Shown: positions 47,138-56,992, counted from the first letter of the stretch. The stretch: DNA of 64,000 nt from Pseudomonas sp. NFR16 (GCF_900108875.1 NZ_FNYJ01000002.1:283383-347382); one strand, 5' to 3'. The notes: a model not told the origin generated them from the letters alone. Numbers and translations: made by a program.

Positions 47138-47776
47138 ATGACGCCCTCGCTGCTCCTGGCCGTGCTCGCCTCAGGCTTCATCTACGCCATTTCGCCAGGC
47201 CCCGGCGTGCTCGCCGTGTTCGGCATCGGCGCGTCCAGAGGGCGCCGCGCCGGGGCGGCCTTTCTGTGCGGGCATTTGCTGGGCGATGTGATCTGGTGCA
47301 GCACGGCGCTTGCCGCGATCATCGGCGCCAGGGTGATCGGGACGACGGCGTTCGACGTGCTCGGGCTCATAAGCGGGGTATTTCTGTTCTGGCTCGGCTG
47401 GCGTGCCCTTCGCGCCAGACGCAGCAGCGACGACCCGACCAAAGCGCCGGCGCGGCAGCCTTTCTGGCACGGCATCATGTTCGGTCTGACCAACCCGAAG
47501 GCGTACCCGGTGGCCGTCGCGACCTTCACGGCTCTGCTTTCCAGCCGCGCCGACATGCTCAACTGGTCGATGTTGCCGCTGCTGATCCTGATCAGCACGC
47601 TGGGCGGCATTGTGGCGTACGGCATCATCGTCGGCGTGGTCGGCGCTCGCCACGTGCAGTCGGTCTATCAACGGCACGAACTGACCATCACGCGGCTGTG
47701 CGGCGTGATGTTCATCGGTTTCGCGATCAATGCGCTGATGCATGCCGTACCAGGGCTTCTGCCGCGCAAGCCCTGA
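47138..47776 (+). CDS. LysE-family exporter
   Basis: 212 residues with six hydrophobic segments. The family motif is ISPGPGVLAVFGIGASRGRRAG at residues 18-39, and GLTNPKAYPVA corresponds to the second conserved loop. Exports an amino acid or a related compound. The ATG at 47138 starts the protein at the usual point; longer frames read through upstream sequence. Converges with the sugar dehydrogenase gene at 8 bases distance. Confidence 0.85.
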   Translation: MTPSLLLAVLASGFIYAISPGPGVLAVFGIGASRGRRAGAAFLCGHLLGDVIWCSTALAAIIGARVIGTTAFDVLGLISGVFLFWLGWRALRARRSSDDPTKAPARQPFWHGIMFGLTNPKAYPVAVATFTALLSSRADMLNWSMLPLLILISTLGGIVAYGIIVGVVGARHVQSVYQRHELTITRLCGVMFIGFAINALMHAVPGLLPRKP

Positions 47777-47784
47777 TCAGGCGC

Positions 47785-48945
47785 TTACTGCGCCAGGCCA
47801 ACCTTCAACAACTTGCCGTCGTCTTCGTCCGTCAGTACGTAGAGATAGCCGTCCGGGCCCTGGCGCACATCGCGAATGCGCGACTTCAGCTCGCCGAGCA
47901 ATCGCTCTTCGTGCACCACTTTGTCGTCCTTGAGCTCCAGCCGGATCAACACCTGAGCCGACAGCGCGCCGATGAACACGTTGTGGTCCCACTGTTTGAA
48001 CCGGTCAGCGTCATAGAACGCCATGCCGCTGATGGCCGGGGATTTTTCCCACACATGGAACGGATTCTTCACGCCCTCGACGATCTTGCCTTTGGCCTCG
48101 GAAATAGGCTGGCCGGTGTAATCGATGCCGAACGTGGAGATCGGCCAGCCATAATTCGCGCCCCGTTCGATGATGTTGATTTCATCGCCGCCCATGGGCC
48201 CATGTTCATTGGTCCACAGCGTCCCGCTCCATGGGTTGAGCGCCGCGCCTTGCTGATTGCGGTGGCCATAACTCCAGATTTCCGGGCGCACGTTCTTCTG
48301 GCCGACGAAGGGGTTGTCCTTGGGCACCGTGCCGTCGGGGTAAAGCCGCACGATCTTGCCCTGCAGCTTGTCCAGATCCTGCGCGGTCGGCCGGTTGTTG
48401 TTCTCGCCCAAGGCAATGAACAGGTAACCGTCCCGGTCAAACACGATGCGCGAACCGAAGTGATTGCCCACCGACAATTTCGGCTGTTGCTGGAAAATCC
48501 GCGTGAAGTTTTCCAGCTTGGTCATGTCCTCGGACAGTCGCCCGCGCCCCGCAGCGGTGCCGCCGGTTTTGCCATCGCTGCCCGCCTCGGCGTAAGTCAG
48601 ATAGACCATCCGGTCCTTGTCGAAATCAGGGGACAGCTCGACATCCAGCAGCCCGCCCTGGCCCTGCACCCAGACCTTCGGCACACCGGAAATCGGTGCT
48701 GACAGCTTGCCGTCAGGTGCCACGCGCCGCAGGCTGCCGGTGCGCTCGGTCACCAGCATGCCGTTGTTGCCGGGTAAAAATGCCACGGCCCACGGATGCT
48801 GCAACCCGCCGACGACTTCATCCACGGTCAATGTGCCCTCTTCGCTCTGATAAGTGGCTGCCGACGCGTGCATCGACAGGCCAAGCAAGGCGCACGCACT
48901 CACACTGGCAATCAGGGTCCTGCGGATCAACGAGCTATGCATCAT
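47785..48945 (-). CDS. Exported PQQ-type soluble aldose sugar dehydrogenase (YliI-like)
   Basis: 386 residues with a signal peptide (about 1-30, ending ASA). Six-bladed propeller of the GSDH family: LQHPWAVAFLP, GLLDVELSPDF, SYGHRNQQGAALNPWSG with the catalytic His, and EHGPMGGDEIN. It oxidises sugars in the periplasm, with PQQ as cofactor, as in E. coli YliI. ATG 48945 has AAGGA 7 bases upstream; a TTG further upstream is also open. Confidence 0.88.
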   Translation of the reverse strand: MMHSSLIRRTLIASVSACALLGLSMHASAATYQSEEGTLTVDEVVGGLQHPWAVAFLPGNNGMLVTERTGSLRRVAPDGKLSAPISGVPKVWVQGQGGLLDVELSPDFDKDRMVYLTYAEAGSDGKTGGTAAGRGRLSEDMTKLENFTRIFQQQPKLSVGNHFGSRIVFDRDGYLFIALGENNNRPTAQDLDKLQGKIVRLYPDGTVPKDNPFVGQKNVRPEIWSYGHRNQQGAALNPWSGTLWTNEHGPMGGDEINIIERGANYGWPISTFGIDYTGQPISEAKGKIVEGVKNPFHVWEKSPAISGMAFYDADRFKQWDHNVFIGALSAQVLIRLELKDDKVVHEERLLGELKSRIRDVRQGPDGYLYVLTDEDDGKLLKVGLAQ

Positions 48946-48997
48946 GGGCAATTCCTTTTCGGCGGGGAGCGGAAGTGGCGGTCACGGTCATCGTTTT

Positions 48998-49342
48998 TCA
49001 TTGAACGCGGCGCGGTGCGTCGGTGGTAGGCGCCGCAGGCGCAGGCTGGCGCGCCGGGTAGCCATTGCCGATGCCGCCGTTTTCGAGGGTGGGCGGCCGC
49101 GGCTGAACTGGCCGTAAATCAGGGCCGCGCATGCCGGGCGTAATCGACTGGGTGCCCTGGCGGCTGTTAGGGTTGGCGCGGCGGATGGCGCCATTGTCCG
49201 GCGTCGTGTTCGATCGGCCAGGGTAGTTGGCCGCAGCCAGTTGCAAGGATGCATCCGCCCCGCGCTCAGCGGCGTGCGCGGCACCGGCACTGAGCAAACC
49301 AGTCAGGGAAAACATCACGAGGCGTCGCAGGAAACTGTTCAT
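48998..49342 (-). CDS. Small exported protein, proline-rich tail
   Basis: 114 residues with a signal peptide (about 1-24, ending AHA). The mature part is polar and Pro/Asn/Arg rich (GRSNTTPDNGAIRRANPNSR), with no cysteine and probably unstructured. Ribosome site is poor. It is 53 bases upstream of the sugar dehydrogenase gene on the same strand; no function can be assigned. Confidence 0.55.
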   Translation of the reverse strand: MNSFLRRLVMFSLTGLLSAGAAHAAERGADASLQLAAANYPGRSNTTPDNGAIRRANPNSRQGTQSITPGMRGPDLRPVQPRPPTLENGGIGNGYPARQPAPAAPTTDAPRRVQ

Positions 49343-49643
49343 CGGTTATCTCATGTGGAAGGGCGATCGAATGAGTCACGATTCCGGTGTTTGATGACGA
49401 TCGAGCGCGTAGGTTCGCGCCGCACGGGTGGCCTAGCAACGCGTAGGACGATTCGCTTTGTAACAAGACTAGTCTGTCGCCGGGGGATGGGCAGTCGGTC
49501 GGCTGCTGCACAAATCTTCCAGACCGGACCGTCCGCTGTTGATAAGGTAAGCAGCGATGGCAACGTACTCACCGCAGCGTGCGGTATCGACCGGATGCGC
49601 TGTGCTGTCCGTTTCGCCCAGCCGTTCCCCTCAGGAGCCCCCG
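49343..49643. other. Intergenic region between the exported protein and an AraC gene
   Basis: 301 bases between divergent genes; nothing distinctive was found beyond presumed promoters. Confidence 0.4.
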
Positions 49644-50480
49644 ATGTCTGACCGCAACTGGATCGATCTCAGGCAGGACGCGATGTCCGGCATCGAGACC
49701 GTGCGCGCGCATTTCGAGGGCCACGCCTACGACCCGCATTGGCACGACAGCTATCTGGTCGGCATCACCGAACAAGGGGTGCAGCAATTCAATTGCCGAC
49801 GCCAGCAGTACAACAGTACGCCGGGCAAAGTCTTTCTGCTCGAACCCGGCGACATCCACGATGGCCACGCCCCCGATGCAGGCGGCTTCACCTATCGCAC
49901 GCTTTACCTTGATCCCGCCTGGCTTGATCGCGAACTGCGCGCGCAGTTCGAGGAAGCGCCGGACAACGCCAGCCTGAGCTTCGCTGAAACACTGGCCGAG
50001 GACAGCCACCTGGCCGTCGCAACGGCGAATGCCTTCGAAGCCATGCACCATGACGAACTGCGCATCGTGCGCCAGACCGCTCTTGATCAGCTGTTGTCGA
50101 GCCTGACCGGCCATCTGCGCTGGCGCACGTTGATCACGCCCGATCCGCGCCTGCCGCTGGTGGCACAAAGGGCTCGCGATTACCTGCACAGCCACCTGCA
50201 TCAGGACATCGGCCTGGATGATCTGGCCCGCGCCACCGGCGTGGACCGCTTCCGCTTGAGCCGTGCGTTCAAAGCAGCGTTCGGCATGGCGCCCCATGCG
50301 TACCTGATTCAATTGCGCCTGACCCGCGCCAGACATTTGTTGGCCCGCGGCGAACTGCCAGTCAGCGTCGCAGCGGCACTCGGTTTTTCCGACCAGAGCC
50401 ACATGGGCCGCTGGTTCCAGCGCGCTTACCGCATGACCCCGGCGGACTACCGCAGGCGTTGCTCAAATCTTCCAGACTGA
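49644..50480 (+). CDS. AraC-family regulator with cupin sensor, paired with a LysE exporter
   Basis: 278 residues. N-terminal AraC-binding cupin (about 18-100) with HWHDSYLVGITEQGVQQF. C-terminal domain (about 180-275) with LARATGVDRFRLSRAFKAAF and VSVAAALGFSDQSHMGRWFQ. AGGAG lies 9 bases before the ATG at 49644. The LysE gene follows by 54 bases, a common regulator-exporter pair. Confidence 0.88.
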   Translation: MSDRNWIDLRQDAMSGIETVRAHFEGHAYDPHWHDSYLVGITEQGVQQFNCRRQQYNSTPGKVFLLEPGDIHDGHAPDAGGFTYRTLYLDPAWLDRELRAQFEEAPDNASLSFAETLAEDSHLAVATANAFEAMHHDELRIVRQTALDQLLSSLTGHLRWRTLITPDPRLPLVAQRARDYLHSHLHQDIGLDDLARATGVDRFRLSRAFKAAFGMAPHAYLIQLRLTRARHLLARGELPVSVAAALGFSDQSHMGRWFQRAYRMTPADYRRRCSNLPD

Positions 50481-50534
50481 CGACCCGGGCGGCAGCGATC
50501 ATCGATTCATGATCAATAACTGCCGAGTGGTCCC

Positions 50535-51137
50535 ATGCAAACCTTGCTTCCTTTTCTGCTGTTCGCCTTCGTCGCGTCAATCACCCCCGGCCCGACCAAC
50601 ATTCTGGTGCTGACCAACAGCTCGCGTCACGGCATGCTGCGAACCCTGCCTATCGTGCTGGGCGGCTGCGCCGGTGCGGCGCTGCTGGTGTTGCTGGTCG
50701 GCACGGGCCTTGGCGACCTGCTGGCACGTCATCAGGCGATACAGACGGCGATGTCGTGGACCGGCATTCTCTGGTTGACCTGGCTGGCGTGGCAAATTTT
50801 CCGGGCACCCGCCGAAGCGGTCGAGCCTGATCGCACCAAAGGCACGCCGCAACTCGGCCTGTGGGGCGCGGCCAGCCTGCAGGTGGTCAACCCGAAAACC
50901 TGGATGATGGCACTGGCCGTGGTCAGCGTGTTTGCCGGAACCGGCGCCGACCGGATGCTGCAAGTGATGTGGCTGTCGCTGGTATTTTTTCTCGTGTCGG
51001 TCCCATGCCTGATCGTTTGGGCCTACGTGGGCGTAAGCGCGGCGAAATTGTTCCGCTCGGCGCGCAGCATGAAGCGCTTCAATCAAGCCATGGCGCTGTT
51101 ATTGCTGGCCTCCGCCTGGCTGACGCTGGTGATGTGA
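50535..51137 (+). CDS. LysE-family exporter
   Basis: 200 residues with six hydrophobic segments. Family motif ITPGPTNILVLTNSSRHG at about 16-33, and LQVVNPKTWMMALAVVSVF is the second conserved loop. Probably exports an amino acid or a related compound and is controlled by the adjacent AraC gene. The next gene, a DapF-like protein, follows 55 bases downstream. Confidence 0.88.
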   Translation: MQTLLPFLLFAFVASITPGPTNILVLTNSSRHGMLRTLPIVLGGCAGAALLVLLVGTGLGDLLARHQAIQTAMSWTGILWLTWLAWQIFRAPAEAVEPDRTKGTPQLGLWGAASLQVVNPKTWMMALAVVSVFAGTGADRMLQVMWLSLVFFLVSVPCLIVWAYVGVSAAKLFRSARSMKRFNQAMALLLLASAWLTLVM

Positions 51138-51192
51138 GGCGCACTGGCGGGCGTGTTCTAATGCCAGCTTTCAATGCCGATCAGGACGCAAG

Positions 51193-52230
51193 ATGGCGCC
51201 TTTCTACGATGCACGCGGCAATATCTACGCCGTTATTTCCCCTCAGGCCCTGCGCGCCATCGGCGTCAACGTGCCAGAATCGGCAGCGCAAGCCGCGTCG
51301 GCCCGTCAGCACTGGACGTCAGCCGCCATTAGCGCAATCTGCGACTGGCCCGCGGGGCAGCGTCCGGAAGGGAGTAAAGCCCACCGCTCGGATGGCTTGC
51401 TGGTAGGCCCGTTCCCAAGGGTTGCGCCGCTCCCAGCCGCTACGCCGCCGCAGGGCGTTGCGCCGTTCGACGTGCTGATCGTCAACACTGACGGCACCCT
51501 CGCCGAGCGCAGCGGCAACGGCCTGACCATCTTCGCCCAATCCCTCACCGACACTGGACTGATCGACGCTAGCGATAGCTTCACCCTGCACGTTCATCAC
51601 GACAACGCCGACTCCGCCAGCCCGCAGCCGACTCAGGTGGTCCCTGCAGTCGTCAACGACGTGAGCGGCTTCTGGCTGGACATCGGCACCCCGGGGTTCG
51701 GCCCGCAAGCCGTCGGCGCAAAAGGGGACGGCGTGGCGGACGCCCTGCTCGGCCCGCACCGGGTCAACCGGGTCGAACGACTGGCCTGCCTGCACCCGGC
51801 GTGGCACAGCAGCGTGTTCGTGAGGGTCGGCAATCCGCACTGCGTGACACTGGTCGCCGACGTCGACGCGCTGCCAGGTTTCGAGCAACTGCAAGACAAC
51901 CCCTTGAACGATGCCTTGACGCGCATCGCCTTCGCCGCCGGGGCGCTCGGCAGCGGCGATCCCTGTCCGGCGGGCGTCAACCTGCAATGGGCGGCCAAGC
52001 TGGGCCCCGACCGGATCGCCGCCAGGGTGTTCGAACGCGGCGAAGGTCCGACGGCGTCGTCAGGCACCAGTGCCAGTGCAGTGGCTTCAGCGGCCTGGCG
52101 ATGCGGCTGGGTCAAAGCGGGGCTCGTTGAGGTGGTGATGCCGGGCGGGACAGCGCCCGTTCGACTGATCGAGCAACAGGGTGATTTGGCACAAGTGCAG
52201 CTGTTCGGCGCCGCGCGCCTGCAGCGCTGA
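51193..52230 (+). CDS. DapF-like protein with both catalytic cysteines replaced
   Basis: 345 residues, built as two DapF-type halves: NTDGTLAERSGNGLTIFAQ (about 98-116) and RVFERGEGPTASSGTSASA (about 279-297), with VGNPHCVTLV between. In diaminopimelate epimerase both motifs carry a Cys (CGNG and CGTG); here they are Ser107 and Ser290, so the two-base racemase mechanism is unlikely. The first 90 residues carry an insertion. It may be an isomerase with another mechanism, a lyase, or a ligand-binding protein. Position behind an AraC regulator and LysE exporter suggests amino-acid metabolism. Confidence 0.7.
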   Translation: MAPFYDARGNIYAVISPQALRAIGVNVPESAAQAASARQHWTSAAISAICDWPAGQRPEGSKAHRSDGLLVGPFPRVAPLPAATPPQGVAPFDVLIVNTDGTLAERSGNGLTIFAQSLTDTGLIDASDSFTLHVHHDNADSASPQPTQVVPAVVNDVSGFWLDIGTPGFGPQAVGAKGDGVADALLGPHRVNRVERLACLHPAWHSSVFVRVGNPHCVTLVADVDALPGFEQLQDNPLNDALTRIAFAAGALGSGDPCPAGVNLQWAAKLGPDRIAARVFERGEGPTASSGTSASAVASAAWRCGWVKAGLVEVVMPGGTAPVRLIEQQGDLAQVQLFGAARLQR

Positions 52231-52695
52231 ATCGTTGCCACAACTCTGCGCAGGCTGCGGCGACGTACGACGCTTTTGCCAAAGTGCGAACCTGAGCGCA
52301 TTGCGATGGGAAAATGCCACTACGGCGATTGCATCGCCGCGGCATTTGTCTATGCTTCCAGACTTGTCGTCTGCCATTCATTCGAATGGCGGACCAAGGG
52401 TCAGCAAGTCATCGACTATGGACGTCAGGCTCCGACATGGAAACGCTGCTTCTCTTCCGATTTCCGCGACCGTTTATCGTTTCGATGCTCATCGGACAAC
52501 CGGTCGACATGCCTCCTGTAATCCTTGCAGGCCTCTGGCCCGGCTGTTTCAGCCCTCTACCAAGGACTCAGACAAAGGTTGATGCCATCCCGCCATGACT
52601 CAAGGCGGTTTTCCGCAGGTCGACTCTTCTGGTTAGCCAATTCAGGGAAGACGGTCCCTCAGACCGCATTTCGCATTTATTGAGGTACATGGCAG
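52231..52695. other. Intergenic region upstream of the chemoreceptor gene
   Basis: 465 bases. Several short open frames on both strands were examined; none has a good ribosome site or recognisable protein. The last 100 bases presumably hold the promoter and leader of the next gene. Confidence 0.45.
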
Positions 52696-54015
52696 ATGTT
52701 CAATTCACACCGCAAGGCCGTTGAAGCCCAGTTACAGATGTCCACGGCGGCGCTGAGCCAGTCTCAGTCCAAGCTTGCGGCCATCAGCCGGGCCATGGCG
52801 ATGATCGAATTCACGCCTGACGGCATCATTCTCGATGCCAACGAGAAATTCTGCCGCGCAATGGGCTATGAACGCGAGGAATTGGTGGGCAAGCATCACC
52901 GGATCTTTTGCGAAAAAGCCTTTCATGAGAGCGAGGCGTACTCCAGGCTCTGGCGTGATCTGGCGCGGGGCGAGCCGGTGTGCGGGACGTTCATGCGCCT
53001 GGACAAATCCGGCCGGGAAATTTGGCTGGAAGCGGGTTATGTGCCGGTATTCGATGCCGGCGGCAACGTTCAGAGCGTCGTCAAGATCGCGTCCGACATC
53101 ACCGAGCGCTCGCACAAGGAGCATGAAAACCAAAGCATGATCGATGCGATCGGACGCTCGATGGCGATCATCGAATTCTCCCCGGACGGCCGCGTGCTCA
53201 CCGCCAACGAGAATTTTCTGCAGACCATGCATTACTCGCTGAACGAAGTCATTGGGCAGCATCACAGCATGTTCTGTACCCGCGCCGAAGTGGAGTCGCC
53301 GGCCTACAAAGCCTTCTGGGCCTCGCTCAATCGCGGGGAGTATCACTCCCATCGCTTCGAGCGGGTGAACAAACTGGGTCAGACGGTTTATCTGGAAGCC
53401 TCCTACAACCCGCTGTTCGACGTGAAAGGCCGGCTGTACAAAGTCGTCAAGTTTGCCAGCGACATCACCGAGCAAGTGACGGTCCAGCGCCATGCGGCCG
53501 CCACCGCACATGACACCTCGGTACGCAACGACGCCAGCGCGCAAAAGGGTTCGAGCGTGGTGCAGCAGACCGTGGAAGTGATCGAGCAGATTTCCAACGA
53601 CCTCAACGAGGCCGCGCGGAGCATCGATGCGGTGAATAAACAGTCGGAAGTCATCGCCAGCATCGTCCAGACCATCCGCGGCATCGCCGATCAGACCAAC
53701 CTGCTGGCCCTCAACGCTGCCATTGAAGCCGCCCGTGCGGGCGAGCATGGTCGCGGGTTTGCTGTGGTCGCCGACGAAGTACGCGGCCTGGCGGCACGAA
53801 CGAGTAAAGCTACGGTTGAGATCGTCGACGTGGTGCGACAGAACAACGAACTGGCAAAAAGCGCGGTTTCAAGCATGCAATCCAGCCTCAGCCGAACCGG
53901 CACTGGCGTGGAACTGGCCAACGAAGCCGGAGAAGTCATCCTGGAAATCCAGCAAGGCTCCCGCCACGTGGTGGATGCCATCAGCCAGTTCAACTCGACA
54001 CTGCAGCTGGATTGA
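52696..54015 (+). CDS. bdlA: Soluble PAS-PAS chemoreceptor, BdlA-like
   Basis: 439 residues with no membrane segment. A short helix is followed by two PAS domains (about 30-135, [20 protein letters not shown]; about 150-260, [20 protein letters not shown]), then a methyl-accepting signalling domain (about 280-435) with the hairpin tip [20 protein letters not shown]. The arrangement equals P. aeruginosa BdlA, needed for biofilm dispersion. Whether it senses redox or other cues in this species is not known. Strong start [13 protein letters not shown]. Confidence 0.85.
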   Translation: MFNSHRKAVEAQLQMSTAALSQSQSKLAAISRAMAMIEFTPDGIILDANEKFCRAMGYEREELVGKHHRIFCEKAFHESEAYSRLWRDLARGEPVCGTFMRLDKSGREIWLEAGYVPVFDAGGNVQSVVKIASDITERSHKEHENQSMIDAIGRSMAIIEFSPDGRVLTANENFLQTMHYSLNEVIGQHHSMFCTRAEVESPAYKAFWASLNRGEYHSHRFERVNKLGQTVYLEASYNPLFDVKGRLYKVVKFASDITEQVTVQRHAAATAHDTSVRNDASAQKGSSVVQQTVEVIEQISNDLNEAARSIDAVNKQSEVIASIVQTIRGIADQTNLLALNAAIEAARAGEHGRGFAVVADEVRGLAARTSKATVEIVDVVRQNNELAKSAVSSMQSSLSRTGTGVELANEAGEVILEIQQGSRHVVDAISQFNSTLQLD

Positions 54016-54086
54016 CTTTGGGCTCACCGCTGCAACCCGGCAAATCGCCAGCGGTAAGCCGCGTTGACGTGCTCGATATCGGAATA

Positions 54087-54524
54087 TTACTCGCCGATGT
54101 CTTCGTTCCACAGCTCTGGCTTGTCGGCGATGAATTGCTTCATCAGGGCGATGCAGGTGGGGTTGTGGACGACGTCGACCTGGACGCCGCGCGAGCGCAG
54201 CAACGCTTCTTCGCCCATGAACGTCTCGTGCTCGCCGACGATGATCTTGCGGATGCCGTAAAGCAGGATGGCCCCGCTGCACATCGCGCAGGGCGACAAG
54301 GTGGTGTACAGCGTGGCCTCGCGATAGACGCGGGCGGGTTGGCGACCGGCATTTTCGAAGGCGTCCATCTCGCCGTGCTTGATCGCGCTGCCTTCCTGGA
54401 CCCGGCGATTGTGCCCGCGCCCAATGATCTTGCCGTCGTGGACGATGACCGAACCGATCGGAATGCCGCCCTCGGCCAACCCCTTTTGCGCCTCGTCAAT
54501 CGCAGCCTGCATGAATGGGTCCAT
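54087..54524 (-). CDS. Cytosine deaminase-like nucleoside deaminase (yeast Fcy1 type)
   Basis: 145 residues. Zinc sites: His and catalytic Glu in AIKHGEMDAF, cysteines in LSPCAMCSGAIL. The tail KQFIADKPELWNEDIGE closely resembles the end of yeast cytosine deaminase. It probably deaminates cytosine (or a related base), different from tRNA deaminase TadA, which lacks this tail. It stands alone on the minus strand. ATG 54524 has GGGAGAGG upstream. Confidence 0.8.
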   Translation of the reverse strand: MDPFMQAAIDEAQKGLAEGGIPIGSVIVHDGKIIGRGHNRRVQEGSAIKHGEMDAFENAGRQPARVYREATLYTTLSPCAMCSGAILLYGIRKIIVGEHETFMGEEALLRSRGVQVDVVHNPTCIALMKQFIADKPELWNEDIGE

Positions 54525-54583
54525 GGTTCCTCTCCCGTAGGGTCAATAAATCTGCAGCCCTGCTCGTGCAGGGTCAGGCGGTC

Positions 54584-55102
54584 TCAAGGCTTGGCTTTTT
54601 TCAGCGCGTTGTCCAGTGCAGTCGACACATAGACCTTGAGCAATTCACTGGAGCGCTCTTTCATGTCCATGCCGACATCGCGCTGTTTGGTGCGAAATTT
54701 ATTGGCGATTTCAGGCTCCGGGTCGCCGATGTCCAGCGCCTGAAGTTCTTCGGGCGTAAAGGAAGCGGCGTAAGCTGCGGCCAGATTCCGGTCCCATTCC
54801 TGCTGATATTGAGGCTGCAGGTATTGGAGCTCGTCTTGCACGATTTCCTGCGCCTTGGTCCGACCGACCGCCTCGACGAGGGTGGAGAACGCCACGGTGC
54901 GTGACGCAACCTGATAGCCGAGCCAGCCGAGACTTTCTCCCAGATGGCGGTCCTTGACGAATGTCAGCGCGCTGTCTGGCACGGGCGCTGCGGGCGCCGC
55001 TTCCGATGCCCTGGCCTGGGCAGCCGTCGCGAGCAACAGGCTGAGCATCAGCGCGCTCGCCCCCTTTGAAATCGTCAACGCAGTCGATCTGCAATATCCC
55101 AT
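54584..55102 (-). CDS. Exported protein of unknown function
   Basis: 172 residues. Signal peptide about 1-31 (hydrophobic core SALMLSLLLATAAQARA), then a helical domain with LQPQYQQEWDRNLAAAYAAS and a conserved-looking EELQALDIGDPEPEIANKF. Distantly like DUF2059-type exported proteins, but I am not sure. Not evidently linked to neighbours. Confidence 0.6.
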   Translation of the reverse strand: MGYCRSTALTISKGASALMLSLLLATAAQARASEAAPAAPVPDSALTFVKDRHLGESLGWLGYQVASRTVAFSTLVEAVGRTKAQEIVQDELQYLQPQYQQEWDRNLAAAYAASFTPEELQALDIGDPEPEIANKFRTKQRDVGMDMKERSSELLKVYVSTALDNALKKAKP

Positions 55103-55223
55103 GTCCTCTCCCCGGCGACTTTTATCAGTGTGATCAACTCATTGACGGCTCGGTGTCACGTTCGGTGAAACTAGCAGTTGAGCCCTGCTTTGCCAGTTCT
55201 CCAGGCGCACATAATCGGTCAGC

Positions 55224-55772
55224 TCAGGTACAAGACGGGTTAAATGACGACCATTGCTGCGCGCTCATGCGATAGATCCTCACACCCTGACGGTGGTACT
55301 GACTGTGCACGAAGCGTTGGAAGCCGACTTTCTGTATCACCCGGACGGACGCCACATTGGCGGGGTGGACGATAGCGATCACTGAATCAACACCGGCGCC
55401 TGCGAATCCCGCTTGCAGCGCGCAACGCGCTGCCTCGGTGCCCAATCCTCTACCCCAAAACGCTGACGCCAGCCGATACCCGAGCTCGACCTCGTCGGCC
55501 CCATCCACGCGCTCAGCATTCAGACCGCAGAATCCGGCCAAGATTGAAGAGGCGTTGTCCACCACCGCCCACGGCCCGAAACCGTACTGGCGGTAGGAAT
55601 GACGGCACCACTTGATGAATTCAGCCGTGGCCTTTTCCGACAGTACCCCGCGTACCGAATAACGCATGACCTCAGCGTCGCCGAGTATCTGCGCCATGGC
55701 CTGCGTGTCGTCAGGGATCAACTCACGCAGCGTCAGGCGCTCGGTATGCCGGGATAGAGCGTGATGAGTCAT
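55224..55772 (-). CDS. GNAT-family N-acetyltransferase, RimJ/RimL-like
   Basis: 182 residues. HTERLTLRELIPDDTQAMAQ opens the fold; motif A is EVELGYRLASAFWGRGLGTE and motif B NVASVRVIQKVGFQRF. This is the acetyltransferase_3 type. ATG 55772 starts the homologous part; the longer frame adds 41 unrelated residues. Confidence 0.85.
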   Translation of the reverse strand: MTHHALSRHTERLTLRELIPDDTQAMAQILGDAEVMRYSVRGVLSEKATAEFIKWCRHSYRQYGFGPWAVVDNASSILAGFCGLNAERVDGADEVELGYRLASAFWGRGLGTEAARCALQAGFAGAGVDSVIAIVHPANVASVRVIQKVGFQRFVHSQYHRQGVRIYRMSAQQWSSFNPSCT

Positions 55773-55918
55773 GGTCGCAAATCCTGCGGGCACAAGCCTT
55801 GAGCATGGCGCAGGCTGGCGTTTGTGACCAGCGGCAGAGGGGTGAAGAACTGGCTTCACAGGGGTTTGATACCGGGCTGTCAGGGGTCCAATCACTGACG
55901 GCCCGGCGCAACCCGGCC

Positions 55919-56932
55919 TTACAGCGCCGCCGAGACTTTCTGCGCGACGTCGGCAGGCACCCAGGCTTTCCAGATTTCCGGGTGGTCTTTGAGGAAGGTC
56001 TTGGCCACGGCATCCGGTTCCTGGCGCTTCTCGCTCATCACGCCCAGCGTTTTGTTTAACTGGTCGATAGGCAGGTCAACCTTTTCGAAGAAGCTCACCA
56101 GCTCCGGATACTGCTTGTGAAAAGGCTCCGAGACGCCGATGGCCAGATGCGCCGCGAGTGAACTGGAGCCGATCGGATTCGGATTGCTGGCATCGGACAG
56201 GGTTTTCCAGGCGGCTTCGTTGAACGGCGGCTCTTCCAGCTTGATCAGCTTGAACCGTCCAAGCAGCGGCGTGGGTGACCAGTAATAGAACAGCACCGGT
56301 TTGCCGCGACGGATCGATGAGGCAATTTCCGCATCCAGCGCGGCGCCCGAGCCGGTGCGGAAGTTGACGTAGCTGTCGTTGAGTTTGTAGGCCTTGAGCT
56401 TCTGCGTGTTGACGATCTCCGAGGTCCAGCCGGTCGGGCTGTTGAGGAAACGCCCCTTGTCCGGCGATTCGGGATCCTTGAACACGTCCTTGTATTTGGG
56501 CAGATCGGCGACTGATTTCAGGTCCGGCGCCAGCGGCTTGATGCCTTTTTCCGGGTCGCCCTTGATCACGAACTCCGGCACCCACCAACCCTCAGTCGCG
56601 CCTTTGACGATGTTGCCAAGGCCGTGCACCTTTCCTTCGGCTTCAGCCTTGACCCACGCAGGGCTGCGGCCGGCCCACTCTTCGCCGATCACCTGAATGT
56701 CGTTTTTAGCCAGCGCGGCTTCAAGGCTGACAGTACTGCCAGGCAGTTTGTCGGTGGGGTAACCGTAACCCTTTTCGACGATGGTGCGCAGGATCTCGGT
56801 GATCAGGCTACCACTTTCCCAGGTGATGTCGCCGAAGTGGATCGGCGCTGTCTTTTCTGCGGCGTTCGCTGAGCTCGCCAGCGCAGCCAAGGCCAGCAGC
56901 GAGCCGCCCAGCCAGTGTTTGATCGATGTCAT
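55919..56932 (-). CDS. Glycine betaine/choline-type ABC substrate-binding protein
   Basis: 337 residues with a signal peptide (about 1-24, ending ANA). OpuAC-type fold: FGDITWESGSLITEILRTIV, VIGEEWAGRSPAW, and a tryptophan-rich segment GATEGWWVPEFVIKG suited to bind a quaternary ammonium. No permease or ATPase gene is adjacent, so this is an orphan binding protein serving a transporter elsewhere, as is usual in Pseudomonas. ATG 56932; upstream frame is not conserved. Confidence 0.85.
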   Translation of the reverse strand: MTSIKHWLGGSLLALAALASSANAAEKTAPIHFGDITWESGSLITEILRTIVEKGYGYPTDKLPGSTVSLEAALAKNDIQVIGEEWAGRSPAWVKAEAEGKVHGLGNIVKGATEGWWVPEFVIKGDPEKGIKPLAPDLKSVADLPKYKDVFKDPESPDKGRFLNSPTGWTSEIVNTQKLKAYKLNDSYVNFRTGSGAALDAEIASSIRRGKPVLFYYWSPTPLLGRFKLIKLEEPPFNEAAWKTLSDASNPNPIGSSSLAAHLAIGVSEPFHKQYPELVSFFEKVDLPIDQLNKTLGVMSEKRQEPDAVAKTFLKDHPEIWKAWVPADVAQKVSAAL

Positions 56933-56992
56933 CGTTGTCTCTCGTGGCTCAAGATTAGGAAAGGCCCAGTTGGGTTTAGCACAGCTCACGCT

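Noticed and set aside
47083..48702. A 539-codon frame running through the LysE gene into the antisense of the sugar dehydrogenase
   Set aside because: It is out of frame with one real gene and antisense to another; both real genes have clear domains.
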